The translations under genes were made by a program, and so were the position numbers. From Prosthecobacter debontii (GTDB lineage Bacteria; Verrucomicrobiota; Verrucomicrobiia; Verrucomicrobiales; Verrucomicrobiaceae), in the NCBI GenBank assembly GCA_945869695.1, contig CAMBPV010000014.1:1-44304 (forward strand): a stretch of DNA of 44,304 nt, written 5' to 3'. The notes below the pieces were generated by a model. That model was not told the DNA's origin. It searched no databases and was given only the letters and a program-made list of their open reading frames with translations. Of this stretch, positions 17,655 through 25,939 are shown in pieces (position 1 is the stretch's first letter; every line of letters starts with the position of its first letter).

Positions 17655-18614
17655 TCAGCGCGCAGCTCGATCTTTTTCGATCCACTTTTTCACTTGAGGC
17701 CAGAAAGCTTCGGTGGGGAGTGCAAAGGTGGTGACGCGATCTGCTCGGGCGATGTTAATGCCGATGGCTTGACCCTGAAGATTCATGAGCACGCTGCCCA
17801 TGTCGGCGGGTCCGAGTGGGACATCGTGCTGGAGGACGTCGTGAAACCGATCTGCACGAAGCGAGACACCGCCATTGGCGTAATCATCGTCACTCAAATA
17901 GGACTCAATGTGTGCGCGGCTGGCGACGCGCACGAGACATTTGGATTCCCTTCCTTCGCGGCGGTAAAGAATCTCGACTTCATCACCCGGTGAGCGCCTT
18001 CCGATGAGGTCGCGCACGCCCTGGTTTTTGTCGATGGGCTCACCGGCGATCGAGAGGACCACGTCATTCGGCTGAAGACCTGCCGCCTCGGCTGGACTGT
18101 CGGGGATGATGGCCTTGATGCGCACACCTTTATCGAGCTTTCCGAGGTCCATCTGAATGCCGATGGCTGAGCCAGCGGAGGGGATGCTGCGGCGTTTGGC
18201 GCTGACGACACCCGCACGGATCTCACGTCCGCCATCGCGCGGAGAAAGCAGCCACTGACCCATGGATAAACTTTTGGACTCCTCCAGATGCGCCGCTTTC
18301 AGGCCGGTGGTCTTTTCACAGCGGAGGAGGAGGAGATCGAGTTGAGAATCTCTCTCCACTTCGCGGACGGGCGTGAGCGAGCCGTCGGGAAGGACAAAAC
18401 GGTGATCCTCGGTCTTCCTGACTTCACTTGCCTTGGTGAGGGTATAGCCATCTTCGGAAACGAGGAGAGCCGAGGAGCAAAGGGTGCCGTCCTTTTTCTC
18501 GACACGCAAAGTGCTCTGAAGCGCGGCTGTTACTGCCGGTGGCTGATCGGCCTGAGTGAATCCGGCGAGAAGAAGGACGATGCTGACGATGCTGACGATG
18601 AGGCCACACTTCAT
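17655..18614 (-). CDS. HtrA-like pseudoprotease with internal PDZ domain
   Basis: A 319-residue exported protein (hydrophobic signal up to about residue 22). The N-lobe of a trypsin-like HtrA domain is recognisable: LVSEDGYTLTKASEV corresponds to the usual catalytic-His loop, but Ser63 replaces His. The Asp region DSQLDLLLLRC remains. A PDZ domain follows (about 150-230: KAIIPDSPAEAAGLQPNDVV), and only afterwards the C-lobe: PADMGSVLMNLQGQAIGIN, where the catalytic GxSGGP has become DMGSV (Met272 for Ser). So the fold is interrupted by PDZ and the triad is lost. It overlaps the active HtrA-like gene by 4 bp and may regulate it or act as a binding scaffold in the envelope. Confidence 0.82.
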   Translation of the reverse strand: MKCGLIVSIVSIVLLLAGFTQADQPPAVTAALQSTLRVEKKDGTLCSSALLVSEDGYTLTKASEVRKTEDHRFVLPDGSLTPVREVERDSQLDLLLLRCEKTTGLKAAHLEESKSLSMGQWLLSPRDGGREIRAGVVSAKRRSIPSAGSAIGIQMDLGKLDKGVRIKAIIPDSPAEAAGLQPNDVVLSIAGEPIDKNQGVRDLIGRRSPGDEVEILYRREGRESKCLVRVASRAHIESYLSDDDYANGGVSLRADRFHDVLQHDVPLGPADMGSVLMNLQGQAIGINIARADRVTTFALPTEAFWPQVKKWIEKDRAAR

Positions 18615-19606
18615 GGCTCGACCTCCGGTCTTGTGGAGAGTTTGAGAGTCACCCGCCGTTCTCCGGACTTTCCTCGCACTTGAAGAGCCACGACGGAGCC
18701 TGACGGACGACTGCTGATGGCTTCGGAGAATTGCGGTTGATCGCTCACTTTTTCTTCATCCACGGTGAGGATGATCTCGCCCTTTTTGATGCCGGCTTTT
18801 TCAGCGGGAGAATCGGGCGCGACTTCGAGAATTTCCAATTCACCCTGCTTTGAGCGTCGAGTCATCAGGCCCACCCAACCCCCGACGCCCGAGCCCCAGG
18901 AGCGAACCACAGAAGACTTGGAAAGAGCATCCCACGCCCGGAGAAAGGGTGCGACGGAAACATGCACATTTTGATCGCGACCCGCCCAGATCTGACTGTG
19001 AATGCCGATGACCTCGCCTTCCAAATTAAACAGCGGACCGCCTGAATCGCCCCCCATGAGGATGCAGTCCGTCTGGAGTCCGTTGGCCATCTGTTTGATT
19101 ACTTTTCCGACTCGTAAAACAGCTCCGCGCTTGGCGTCGTAACCACCGGGATGTCCGAGTGCAAAACACCAGGTTCCAGCGCGTGCTTCCCGCAAATCCC
19201 GGCAGGGCTCGACGTGAGGCCAGTTCTTTTTATCGCCTTCGATTCGCATCATCGCCGCATCGGTTGTGCGGTCCAGGCCGAGGGCTTTGGCGGTGACTTG
19301 CCTTCCATCTGCGAGCCGGAGTTTGAGTTTTCTGCCGGGTTGATTGGTCACATGCTCGGCGGTCATGACGAGGCCGTCGGGTGACACGATGACGCCGCTG
19401 GCGGCACCGTCATCTGACTCCACGGAGACGAGTGCTCGTGATACGTGACTCAGTTGGGATTGCACCTGGGCTTGAACTTTGAGGAGTTCGCCCAAATCGG
19501 GAGTCTGGGATTCGAGGCCGTTGGCTGATGACACCCAGAAAGCGCTCAGCACAACCCAGAGGGCAGAGTGTGATGCGGAGGGGGACCAGCTATGAGCGCC
19601 AAACAT
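18611..19606 (-). CDS. HtrA/DegP-like serine protease with C-terminal PDZ domain
   Basis: Trypsin-like periplasmic protease of the HtrA family, involved in envelope protein quality control. Counting from the ATG at 19606 (331 residues), a signal segment covers about 10-30. The triad is complete: His85 in VMTAEHVTN, Asp116 in DRTTDAAMMRI and Ser188 in MGGDSGGPLFN. One PDZ domain closes the protein (about 238-325: EVAPDSPAEKAGIKKGEIIL). A GTG at 19648, adjacent to the upstream stop, would add 14 residues and is possible because it suits translational coupling. Classical DegP has two PDZ domains; this is the DegS-like single-PDZ layout but without a lasting anchor. Its downstream partner is a degenerate relative. 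Confidence 0.9.
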   Translation of the reverse strand: MFGAHSWSPSASHSALWVVLSAFWVSSANGLESQTPDLGELLKVQAQVQSQLSHVSRALVSVESDDGAASGVIVSPDGLVMTAEHVTNQPGRKLKLRLADGRQVTAKALGLDRTTDAAMMRIEGDKKNWPHVEPCRDLREARAGTWCFALGHPGGYDAKRGAVLRVGKVIKQMANGLQTDCILMGGDSGGPLFNLEGEVIGIHSQIWAGRDQNVHVSVAPFLRAWDALSKSSVVRSWGSGVGGWVGLMTRRSKQGELEILEVAPDSPAEKAGIKKGEIILTVDEEKVSDQPQFSEAISSRPSGSVVALQVRGKSGERRVTLKLSTRPEVEP

Positions 19607-19648
19607 GAGAGTTACGATACCGACTTTCGCCCTCTCGGTCAATCCCAC

Positions 19649-20395
19649 CTAGCTGATCTTCGCGAGTGTCGCCCGGCCACGTTTTTTCGTGTCGGGATCG
19701 TCCTTCTCACGGTCGGGCATGGCCAGACCTTTTTGGATGCTGGCTTTGGCTTCGGACGTCTTGCCCATCAAAGCAAAGGTGCGCCCGAGTTCGATGTGAT
19801 GGATGAGGCGATCCGGATTCAGGGCGATCGCCTTTTTGAAACACCGAAGGGCGTCGTCATTCGAGGCTGGAGGAAGTTCACCATAGATGAGTCGGATGAG
19901 GCCCTGGACGACGACATTGACATTGGCCAATCCCTGATGCCAGCGACCTAGCAGATGCCAGGCGTAGTCATTGGAGGGTTCGAGCGCCACGGCCTTCTCG
20001 GCGGCGGATTTGATGATTCGTGAGGACATGATCTTCTCACGGTTGGCCAAAAAAGGTAGAAGCTTTCCATGGCACACCGCGAGGGCGAGATGGGGGTCGG
20101 CCTCTTTCGGAGCGAGCGCGATCGCACGCTCGGAATAAGCGATGGCGGTCCGCCCTGCCTCGGTTGCCTTTTCTTTGGATTTTAACTCGGTGGTGAGATA
20201 GGCATATTGCCGCGCGATCTTCACAAGCAGTGCCGCATCCGGCGGCTGCGCTTTTTCGGCTGGCAGGTAATACTCCAGCGCTTCGGTGGGCTTGTAGTTT
20301 TGATCAGCTACATCGCCCTTTTCAATGAGTTCACTGACGTCTGCCAGAGCGGCCGATGTCACGAGCGTTGCCAGAAGTGTCAGGTAGGTTTTCAT
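19649..20395 (-). CDS. exported TPR-repeat protein
   Basis: Starting at the ATG at 20395, the product has a signal peptide (MKTYLTLLATLVTSAALA) and about 230 mature residues of TPR-type helices. Repeats include DQNYKPTEALEYYLPAEKA, AIAYSERAIALAPKEADPHL, AAEKAVALEPSNDYAWHLLG and DALRCFKKAIALNPDRLIHH. The layout resembles the regulator-of-microtubule-dynamics-like TPR family found in many Gram-negatives. TPRs mediate protein binding; a periplasmic scaffold role is likely. Its ATG overlaps the stop of the upstream methyltransferase gene by 4 bp. The frame is open upstream to 20623, but that is a shadow of the methyltransferase gene. Confidence 0.85.
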   Translation of the reverse strand: MKTYLTLLATLVTSAALADVSELIEKGDVADQNYKPTEALEYYLPAEKAQPPDAALLVKIARQYAYLTTELKSKEKATEAGRTAIAYSERAIALAPKEADPHLALAVCHGKLLPFLANREKIMSSRIIKSAAEKAVALEPSNDYAWHLLGRWHQGLANVNVVVQGLIRLIYGELPPASNDDALRCFKKAIALNPDRLIHHIELGRTFALMGKTSEAKASIQKGLAMPDREKDDPDTKKRGRATLAKIS

Positions 20396-21435
20396 GATTT
20401 TCGATTCACAAATCGATAGTGAGAAACGATCCACTCTTCGCCGTCGCGGTAGCCCCAGAGCTCGGCGCAAGCCATGTAAAAGATGCGCCAGTAGCTCCAC
20501 CACTTCACGGCTTGATCCGCTCCGTAGGTCTCGCGAAAGAGCGGCATGATTTCGGCTTTGTTGGCGTCCATCTTCGAGAGCCAGGCTTCGGAGGTTTTGC
20601 TGTAGTGCATACCGCTCACGCACCAGTGATCATCGATCTTCAAATGGTCTTGAAAGTAGAGCAGAAGATCATCGGACGGCATCTGACCACCGGTGAAAAA
20701 GTACTTGGCCATCCAGTCATCATCGCTGGTAACCTCGAAGTGGTAGGCATACTCACGATGCGTAAAAATGTGAACGAAGAGCTTCCCCTCGGGTTTTAGC
20801 CACGTCGAAACCCGACGCAAGAGCTCCTGATAATTCTTCATGTGCTCAAACATCTCCACGGAGACGCAGCGGTCGAAGATGCTTTCTCCGACGCCTTCAA
20901 AGTGGATCATGTTAGCGGTGACGATGGTGAGGTTTTTCAGCCCACGCTTGGCTGCCTCTGCGTCGATGAACTCTTTTTGCGTGCGCGAGTTCGAGACACT
21001 GGTGATCTGAGCATCGGGGTAGTGCTCGGCCATCCAGAGTGAGAGGGAGCCCCAGCCGCAGCCGAGCTCAAGGATGCGCTGTCCGTCCGACAGTTCAGCG
21101 CGCTCGCACGTCATCCGCAGCATGATAGCCTCGGATTCATCAAACGTGGTGGTGGGTTCTGGCCAGTAGCCGCTGCTGTATTTGAGGTGCTTTCCAAGGC
21201 AGAGTTGGTAGAAGCGGGTGGGCACCTCGTAGTGCTGCTCGTTGGCCTCCTGAGTGGCGATGGCCACGGGGCTTTCCTTGAGATCCGCAACGTATTTGAG
21301 CAGGGCGGCCCGCTGCGCCTCGACGTTGGGCTGCTTATTCTTTCGCAGTGTGTTCCCAAGGCGCTGACGGATGCCAAAACGAATGGCAGCATCAGGAAGA
21401 ATGTCTTTGGCGAGCAGGTCGTTAAGGTTGAGCAT
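20392..21435 (-). CDS. CFA-family SAM methyltransferase, coclaurine N-methyltransferase-like
   Basis: A 347-residue SAM-dependent methyltransferase of the cyclopropane-fatty-acid synthase superfamily, starting at the ATG at 21435. The SAM loop is ILELGCGWGSLSLWMAEHYP; SVEMFEHMKNYQELLRRVST follows. Two further blocks stand out: LLLYFQDHLKIDDHWCVSG and a C-terminal WRIFYMACAELWGYRDGEEW. From memory, these blocks and the overall length match plant coclaurine/tetrahydroprotoberberine N-methyltransferases and their bacterial relatives better than E. coli Cfa. The Cys that binds bicarbonate in Cfa aligns with Ser (KYSSGYW). It follows the DUF1295 membrane protein and precedes the TPR gene. The true acceptor is unknown; a lipid is likely from context. 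Confidence 0.9.
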   Translation of the reverse strand: MLNLNDLLAKDILPDAAIRFGIRQRLGNTLRKNKQPNVEAQRAALLKYVADLKESPVAIATQEANEQHYEVPTRFYQLCLGKHLKYSSGYWPEPTTTFDESEAIMLRMTCERAELSDGQRILELGCGWGSLSLWMAEHYPDAQITSVSNSRTQKEFIDAEAAKRGLKNLTIVTANMIHFEGVGESIFDRCVSVEMFEHMKNYQELLRRVSTWLKPEGKLFVHIFTHREYAYHFEVTSDDDWMAKYFFTGGQMPSDDLLLYFQDHLKIDDHWCVSGMHYSKTSEAWLSKMDANKAEIMPLFRETYGADQAVKWWSYWRIFYMACAELWGYRDGEEWIVSHYRFVNRKS

Positions 21436-21475
21436 GAGTTTCGTGGATGAATGCGATTTCCACCTCGCCTTGGAT

Positions 21476-22270
21476 TCAAGTTTTTCGAAACCACGGCACG
21501 AAGGCACTCGTGGTTCTCTGATATTCGCGATACACATCTCCGCGTTTCTCAACGGAGAGTTTTTCAGTGAGCGGAATGCCAGTGACGTTTAGGAGGAAGT
21601 GAAGCATGGCAAGAGGTGCGATGATCGCCGTCCAGCCCCACGGGGCCGGAAGTGCCATCAGAAACAATCCCCACCAGAGGAGGCTTTGGAAAAAATAGTT
21701 CGGATGACGGCTGTAGTGCCACAGTCCCACCTGACAGATGGCCTTCCGATCTGTGTTGTTCTTTTTGAAGCGAGTGAGTTGCGCATCTGAGATGCCCTCT
21801 CCTATCAGGGCAATGAACCAAAGGGCGAGGCCGGTGAGCTCGAGCCAATGGAAGCTCTCGGATGCCTGACGGGTGATGAGAAAAACGGGCAGCATGAGCA
21901 GCCAGACCAGAATTGCTTGGGCGAGGAAGAAGTAGAAAAAGGCGCGAGGAGGATTGGCGCTCCACTTCTTCCTGAGCACAGCGTATCGCACATCCTCCTG
22001 AGGATGATGTCCGGCCACGCGACGCCACAAGTAGATGCCCAGACGCAAACTCCAGGCTGAAACCAAGAGGGCGATCGCTATCCGCCGAGTCTCCCACCCC
22101 GAATTCGAAAACGCGTACAACACGGAGGTGGGGGCGAAACTCAGTGCCCAAGTGACATCGACGAAAGAGTAGTTTTCCAATTTCACACTCAGCAGCCAGG
22201 TGGCGATGAACAAGACGGAGAGCAGCACCGCCCCGAGGGTGAGGACAAGCCAAGGTTCAAGCGGTTGCAT
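21476..22270 (-). CDS. DUF1295 membrane protein (steroid 5-alpha-reductase-like fold)
   Basis: The 264-residue protein has about six or seven membrane helices. The C-terminal core carries the DUF1295/ICMT-like signature: LWHYSRHPNYFFQSLLWWG, then FLLNVTGIPLTEKLSVEKRG and a closing YREYQRTTSAFVPWF. DUF1295 is related to steroid 5-alpha-reductase and isoprenylcysteine methyltransferase folds; relatives reduce or modify lipid-like substrates using NADPH or SAM. It overlaps the DUF2062 gene by 14 bp and sits between two CFA-type methyltransferase genes, so a role in fatty-acyl modification is likely. The exact reaction is not known. Confidence 0.9.
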   Translation of the reverse strand: MQPLEPWLVLTLGAVLLSVLFIATWLLSVKLENYSFVDVTWALSFAPTSVLYAFSNSGWETRRIAIALLVSAWSLRLGIYLWRRVAGHHPQEDVRYAVLRKKWSANPPRAFFYFFLAQAILVWLLMLPVFLITRQASESFHWLELTGLALWFIALIGEGISDAQLTRFKKNNTDRKAICQVGLWHYSRHPNYFFQSLLWWGLFLMALPAPWGWTAIIAPLAMLHFLLNVTGIPLTEKLSVEKRGDVYREYQRTTSAFVPWFRKT

Positions 22271-22784
22271 GACGTTTACGAGTGACTTGTTTGGCCAGTG
22301 TCTGGATCAGCGGCCGCGAGGTAAAATAAATCGCGGCAAGTAAAAGGGGGGCGATCAAGCACCAGACAGCGATGCCATAGAGCGCGGTCATTCCGTAGTC
22401 GCGAAAAAAGGGTCCGGGCTCGGCGAAGAACCGCTCCATCATTTCAGGGATCGACAGTGAAACATGCGGCGCATTGAAAAGAATCTCACCCAACCGATAA
22501 AAGCCGAGCACGAGAGTCCACTGCAAGGGAGTGGCCAGGGATTTGAAGACTTGCAGGATGGGTTGATTCAGTTTGAGCGGGATGCCAATCAGAATCGAGA
22601 GCAAGGTGGTGGAGCCGATGATGGGGAAGACCCCAATGGTGACTCCGTAGGCGATCGCTTGTGCAATCTTCGCCGGACTGGTGCCTTGGGTGAGTTGCTT
22701 CACGATCGGGTTCAGCACCCAACGCCGCCAGAAAGTGGGCTTTACAGTGGGAGATGCCTTTGCCGGATCGAGCACTTCTGTCAC
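22257..22784 (-). CDS. DUF2062 domain membrane protein
   Basis: A 175-residue membrane protein. The DUF2062 core is visible: LTQGTSPAKIAQAIAYGVTI, then GVFPIIGSTTLLSILIGIPL and KLNQPILQVFKSLATPLQWT, followed by further membrane helices. The family is widespread and lacks a known biochemical function. Its start is a GTG at 22784 that overlaps the stop of the DUF1475 gene (GTGA), so translation is probably coupled. It belongs to the lipid-modification operon. Confidence 0.88.
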   Translation of the reverse strand: MTEVLDPAKASPTVKPTFWRRWVLNPIVKQLTQGTSPAKIAQAIAYGVTIGVFPIIGSTTLLSILIGIPLKLNQPILQVFKSLATPLQWTLVLGFYRLGEILFNAPHVSLSIPEMMERFFAEPGPFFRDYGMTALYGIAVWCLIAPLLLAAIYFTSRPLIQTLAKQVTRKRHATA

Positions 22785-23119
22785 GGCTTCACCCTCCTGA
22801 GCAGGACCTTTTCAATATTGGCCGTTAAAGGCACACGGAAGAGTTCGATGAGCATGTAAATCGCCATCGCAATGTTTCCGAGCAAAAGGATGGCGACCAG
22901 CCAGCCTATGCGGGCGATCCATGAGACCTCCTTATAAACAACCCAACAGTAGAAAGTCAAAAAAGCCCAGTAAGTATCAAACATTGTGGCGATGAACCAC
23001 GGATGGGACAGAACGGCCGAGGGGATTTTGAGGATCGAACATTGGAGGCTGGCCCAACTCGTCACCGCTAACATGGAGATGAGAACAATCCCGAAGAAGA
23101 GTCGGAGCGTGAGGATCAT
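22781..23119 (-). CDS. DUF1475 family small membrane protein
   Basis: A 112-residue protein with three hydrophobic segments. The DUF1475-type core is HPWFIATMFDTYWAFLTFYC followed by WVVYKE, and IGWLVAILLLGNIAMAIYML. The family has no known reaction but recurs beside CFA-type methyltransferase, DUF1365 and DUF1295 genes. It starts 24 bp after the CFA-family gene and overlaps the next gene by 4 bp. It may be a membrane subunit or partner of the lipid-modifying enzymes; that is inference from neighbourhood. Confidence 0.85.
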   Translation of the reverse strand: MILTLRLFFGIVLISMLAVTSWASLQCSILKIPSAVLSHPWFIATMFDTYWAFLTFYCWVVYKEVSWIARIGWLVAILLLGNIAMAIYMLIELFRVPLTANIEKVLLRRVKP

Positions 23120-23143
23120 GGTTTTCGAGAGCGAGGTGTTTCG

Positions 23144-24427
23144 TTACCAAGCCTTGTGGAGGACTGGGTTGTTCGGTCGGGTGTAAACCGCCTGGATCAC
23201 ACTGATGTTCCGAGTGGCAAAGGCGGCTTCACAATACTTGAGGTAGAAGTTCCATTTCCGCACGAATTCGTGATCGAATCCCAGGGCTTTGACAGCATCG
23301 ATTTTTTCATTGAAACGGTCATGCCAGAGCTGGAGGGTCTTGGCGTATCCGGCACCGAGATCTTCGAGTCCATGAAGAAAGAGGTCGCCTGTGCGGTTGG
23401 CTGCCTCATTGAGGCGCGAAACACTCAAGAGCAGAGAGCCAGGGAAGATGTGCTTTTGGATCCAGTCCACTCCCTTGCGAAGATTGGCATGGCGGGAGTC
23501 GGGAGTGGTGATGGCTTGAAAAGCCAGGAGGCCGTCTGGCTTCAAGACTTCGTGACATTTGGAGAACCAGGTCTCCAAAAACTTGTCACCCACGGCTTCA
23601 AGCATTTCGATGGAGGCGATCTTGTCAAACTGACCCGTCACGTGGCGATAGTCCTGAAGCCGCACCTCGACCTTGTCTTCCAGGCCTTCACGTTTTACCC
23701 GCTCGGTGGCGTAGGCGTGTTGCTCTTTGGAGATCGTCACGGCGGTGACCTTGCAGCCGTAGTTCCTGGCGGCATGACTGCAAAATCCGCCCCAACCGCA
23801 GCCGATCTCCAGAACGTGGTCACTGGGTTTCAACTCCAGCTTTTTGCAGAGCGCATCGTATTTGGAATACTGAGCCTCTTCTAAATCCTGCCCCTCTTTT
23901 TCGAAGCGGGCCGCTGAGTAAGTCATGGTCTTGTCCAACCAGAGTGAGTAGAAGTCGTTACCGAGATCATAATGTTCAGCGATGTTTCGGCGGCTGGTGG
24001 TCACGCTGTTCGGCCGCAATAGGTGCAGCAGGCGGTTGTAGCCTTTCAGCAAGTTCACGCCTGCCACTTTTGCGGAAGAAGCGGTGGCTCCCTGGTTTTT
24101 TGCAATGTTCAGGATGAACCACGAGATCACGGCCGATATGTCGGGAGTATCCCAGTCACCGTGGACATAGGATTCTCCAAAACCCACGTTGCCGTAGAGA
24201 GCTACGTGCTTGAAAAAGGCAGTGTTGCGCAGGTGAACTTCAGCAGAAACGGGTTCAGTTTCCGAGCCGATGATCTGGCTGCGTCCATCCGGCCAGACCA
24301 TGCGAAGAGCGCCATGGTTGAACGAGCGCAGCGTGCGCATCACCAGTGTCTCATAAAAGCCCGCTTTCCATTTGGCCTCTGAGGGTGCGGCATCATTGGT
24401 TTCTTCAAATGTGATGGATGAGCTCAT
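23144..24427 (-). CDS. cyclopropane-fatty-acyl-phospholipid synthase family protein (non-canonical)
   Basis: The 427-residue protein has the full CFA-synthase layout: an N-terminal SCP2-like lipid-binding domain (about 30-130), then the methyltransferase domain with HVLEIGCGWGGFCSHAARNY and ASIEMLEAVGDKFLETWF. It is homologous to E. coli Cfa, which adds a methylene from SAM across double bonds of membrane lipids. Two of the bicarbonate ligands seem changed: the Cys of Cfa aligns with Ala (MTYSAARFE), and the His aligns with Gln (AFQAITTPD). This matches the paralogue group found beside DUF1365 genes, some members of which methylate acyl chains without ring closure. It overlaps DUF1365 by 4 bp. 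Confidence 0.93.
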   Translation of the reverse strand: MSSSITFEETNDAAPSEAKWKAGFYETLVMRTLRSFNHGALRMVWPDGRSQIIGSETEPVSAEVHLRNTAFFKHVALYGNVGFGESYVHGDWDTPDISAVISWFILNIAKNQGATASSAKVAGVNLLKGYNRLLHLLRPNSVTTSRRNIAEHYDLGNDFYSLWLDKTMTYSAARFEKEGQDLEEAQYSKYDALCKKLELKPSDHVLEIGCGWGGFCSHAARNYGCKVTAVTISKEQHAYATERVKREGLEDKVEVRLQDYRHVTGQFDKIASIEMLEAVGDKFLETWFSKCHEVLKPDGLLAFQAITTPDSRHANLRKGVDWIQKHIFPGSLLLSVSRLNEAANRTGDLFLHGLEDLGAGYAKTLQLWHDRFNEKIDAVKALGFDHEFVRKWNFYLKYCEAAFATRNISVIQAVYTRPNNPVLHKAW

Positions 24428-25254
24428 GGTTTTGAGGGTGAGATGGATTGATGAGGGCGATACACCCCGCGTTGGAGATCTGGACTGGCAGCCTTTTTGT
24501 GCAAGGGGAGTCTTTTCATCCAGAGAAGAAAAGCATGCCAGTGAATGGCGGTAATGACCCGGAGTGTGAGCAATGGATACTTGAATGCGCAGGCAATCAG
24601 CGCTGAGTCGGTGAGCGGTCTCCGTTTTCCTGTGAGGTGGGTGATGAGCACCCGATCTTCTCCATCGCGATCATCAATGTGGATCTCGAGATGCTCAGTT
24701 GGAAGGCGGAGCCTGAAATCAAAATTCAGATCCAAGCCGAAGAACGGTGACACATAAAAATGTTTCGGCGTGGTGAGGCGGAAGCCTCCGCTGTCCTCCA
24801 ATCGACGCAGCACATAGGGCTTCTGCTCGTGAAAGGTGTTGGTGACTTCGGCCACCGCGCATATCGGTCTTCCTTCGGGATCGAAGCAGTAGTAAAAGCA
24901 GACGGGGTTGAAGATGTAACCCAAAACTCTCGGAAAAGTCAGAAGCTTGATTCTGGCGATGGTGCTGGTGTCCACTCCATCTTCGCGAAGAATTTGGAGA
25001 ACGTTCTCCTTAACATTAGCCCCGTCTTTGACGATGTGGTCGTTGTCGAAAAACGAGAATAGACTGAAACGGTTTCTGCTGAAGAGCCGAAGTCGGTCAC
25101 TCAGACGATCGATCTCATCGAGATCCAGCCAGAGGTAAAACACCCGGTAACTGAACCGATGCACACGGGGCACCAGCCTATGATGCAGCACCGTGCATTC
25201 ATAAAGGGCTGAATCACGGGTGTCTGGAATCGGAGCTGGGGGAGACTTCCGCAT
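24424..25254 (-). CDS. DUF1365 domain protein
   Basis: From the ATG at 25254 this is about 276 residues. DUF1365 features are clear: SALYECTVLHHRLVPRVHRF with SYRVFYLWLDLDEID, then LLTFPRVLGYIFNPVCFYYC and EVTNTFHEQKPYVL, and KHFYVSPFF. The reaction is not established, but the gene nearly always sits with a CFA-type methyltransferase and often an FAD amine-oxidase-like protein. The FAD partner is not seen here; the genes just upstream are decayed. The frame extends to 25293, and the start region overlaps the phosphatase remnant. It probably takes part in acyl-chain modification at the membrane. Confidence 0.9.
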   Translation of the reverse strand: MRKSPPAPIPDTRDSALYECTVLHHRLVPRVHRFSYRVFYLWLDLDEIDRLSDRLRLFSRNRFSLFSFFDNDHIVKDGANVKENVLQILREDGVDTSTIARIKLLTFPRVLGYIFNPVCFYYCFDPEGRPICAVAEVTNTFHEQKPYVLRRLEDSGGFRLTTPKHFYVSPFFGLDLNFDFRLRLPTEHLEIHIDDRDGEDRVLITHLTGKRRPLTDSALIACAFKYPLLTLRVITAIHWHAFLLWMKRLPLHKKAASPDLQRGVYRPHQSISPSKP

Positions 25255-25920
25255 GTGAGGGATTATCCGTTTCAAACCGGATTTTGGATTCACCCATGTG
25301 CAGATTTGCTGCCAATTGGCTAGAGCAAATCACCGTCAGAGGCTCCAGTTTCCGGAATTCCGCCTTCGCCTGGTCGAGATCATTTCCTGGTCGTGCCGCC
25401 ACTCTCCAGTCGGCGGCGATCCATGCGGAGCGCTGGAGGCCGAGTTGGCAATGGGTGAATACCCGGCGGCCAGCCTCGTGTTTTTGGCGGATCATTTGTC
25501 ATGCCGCTGCGATGTGCTCGGGCTTCAACGGCACAAGATCGAGCACGGCAAGCGGTGTCTCGCGGACCCGTTGCGCGGCCTCTTTTTTCGCGACTTTTCG
25601 GCCGAACATCACGCCGGGAGGCACTTCACGCCATGCGGGCTGTCGTTTGAGCCGTTTGCGTTACATAAACTTTGTCCCGAGCAGCACCGGAAGCAGGCAC
25701 CACTCGGCCGAGGGTGAGAGCCTCCCGTTTTCTTTGCCCAAAAGTCGAGAGAGCCCCGTGGCGTAGGCAGGACCATGATCCCACAGGCCACGGCGGGCTC
25801 GAAACTGAGTGACGCATAGATCACCATGCCGAGGCCATACCGCTGCGCGTATCGAGCCGACGGATTCTGGCTTCCCAAAAATCGAGGGTCTGGAATCAAT
25901 GTGGCGACCGCCCAATCCAT
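25214..25920 (-). pseudogene. decayed dual-specificity phosphatase gene (YnbD-like)
   Basis: Pieces of one protein can be read in more than one minus-strand frame. The N-terminal part begins at the ATG at 25920 (MDWAVATLIPDPRFLG; YGLGMVIYASLSF). After a frame change near 25750-25800 comes AYATGLSRLLGKENGRLS and CLLPVLLGTKFM. A TAA at 25661-25663 then interrupts the frame, which continues with PPGVMFGRKVAKKEAAQRV and LAVLDLVPLKPEHIAAA. A TGA at 25499-25501 interrupts again. The catalytic loop FTHCQLGLQRSAWIAADW (HCxxGxxRS) is intact. This is the layout of membrane-anchored dual-specificity phosphatases such as the C-terminal part of E. coli YnbD. At least two stops and one frameshift make it a pseudogene. 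Confidence 0.72.
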
Positions 25921-25939
25921 GATGAAACCACCTGCGACA

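Noticed and set aside
17655-18614. Second active HtrA protease
   Set aside because: The His and Ser of the triad are replaced by Ser63 and Met272, so proteolysis is not expected.
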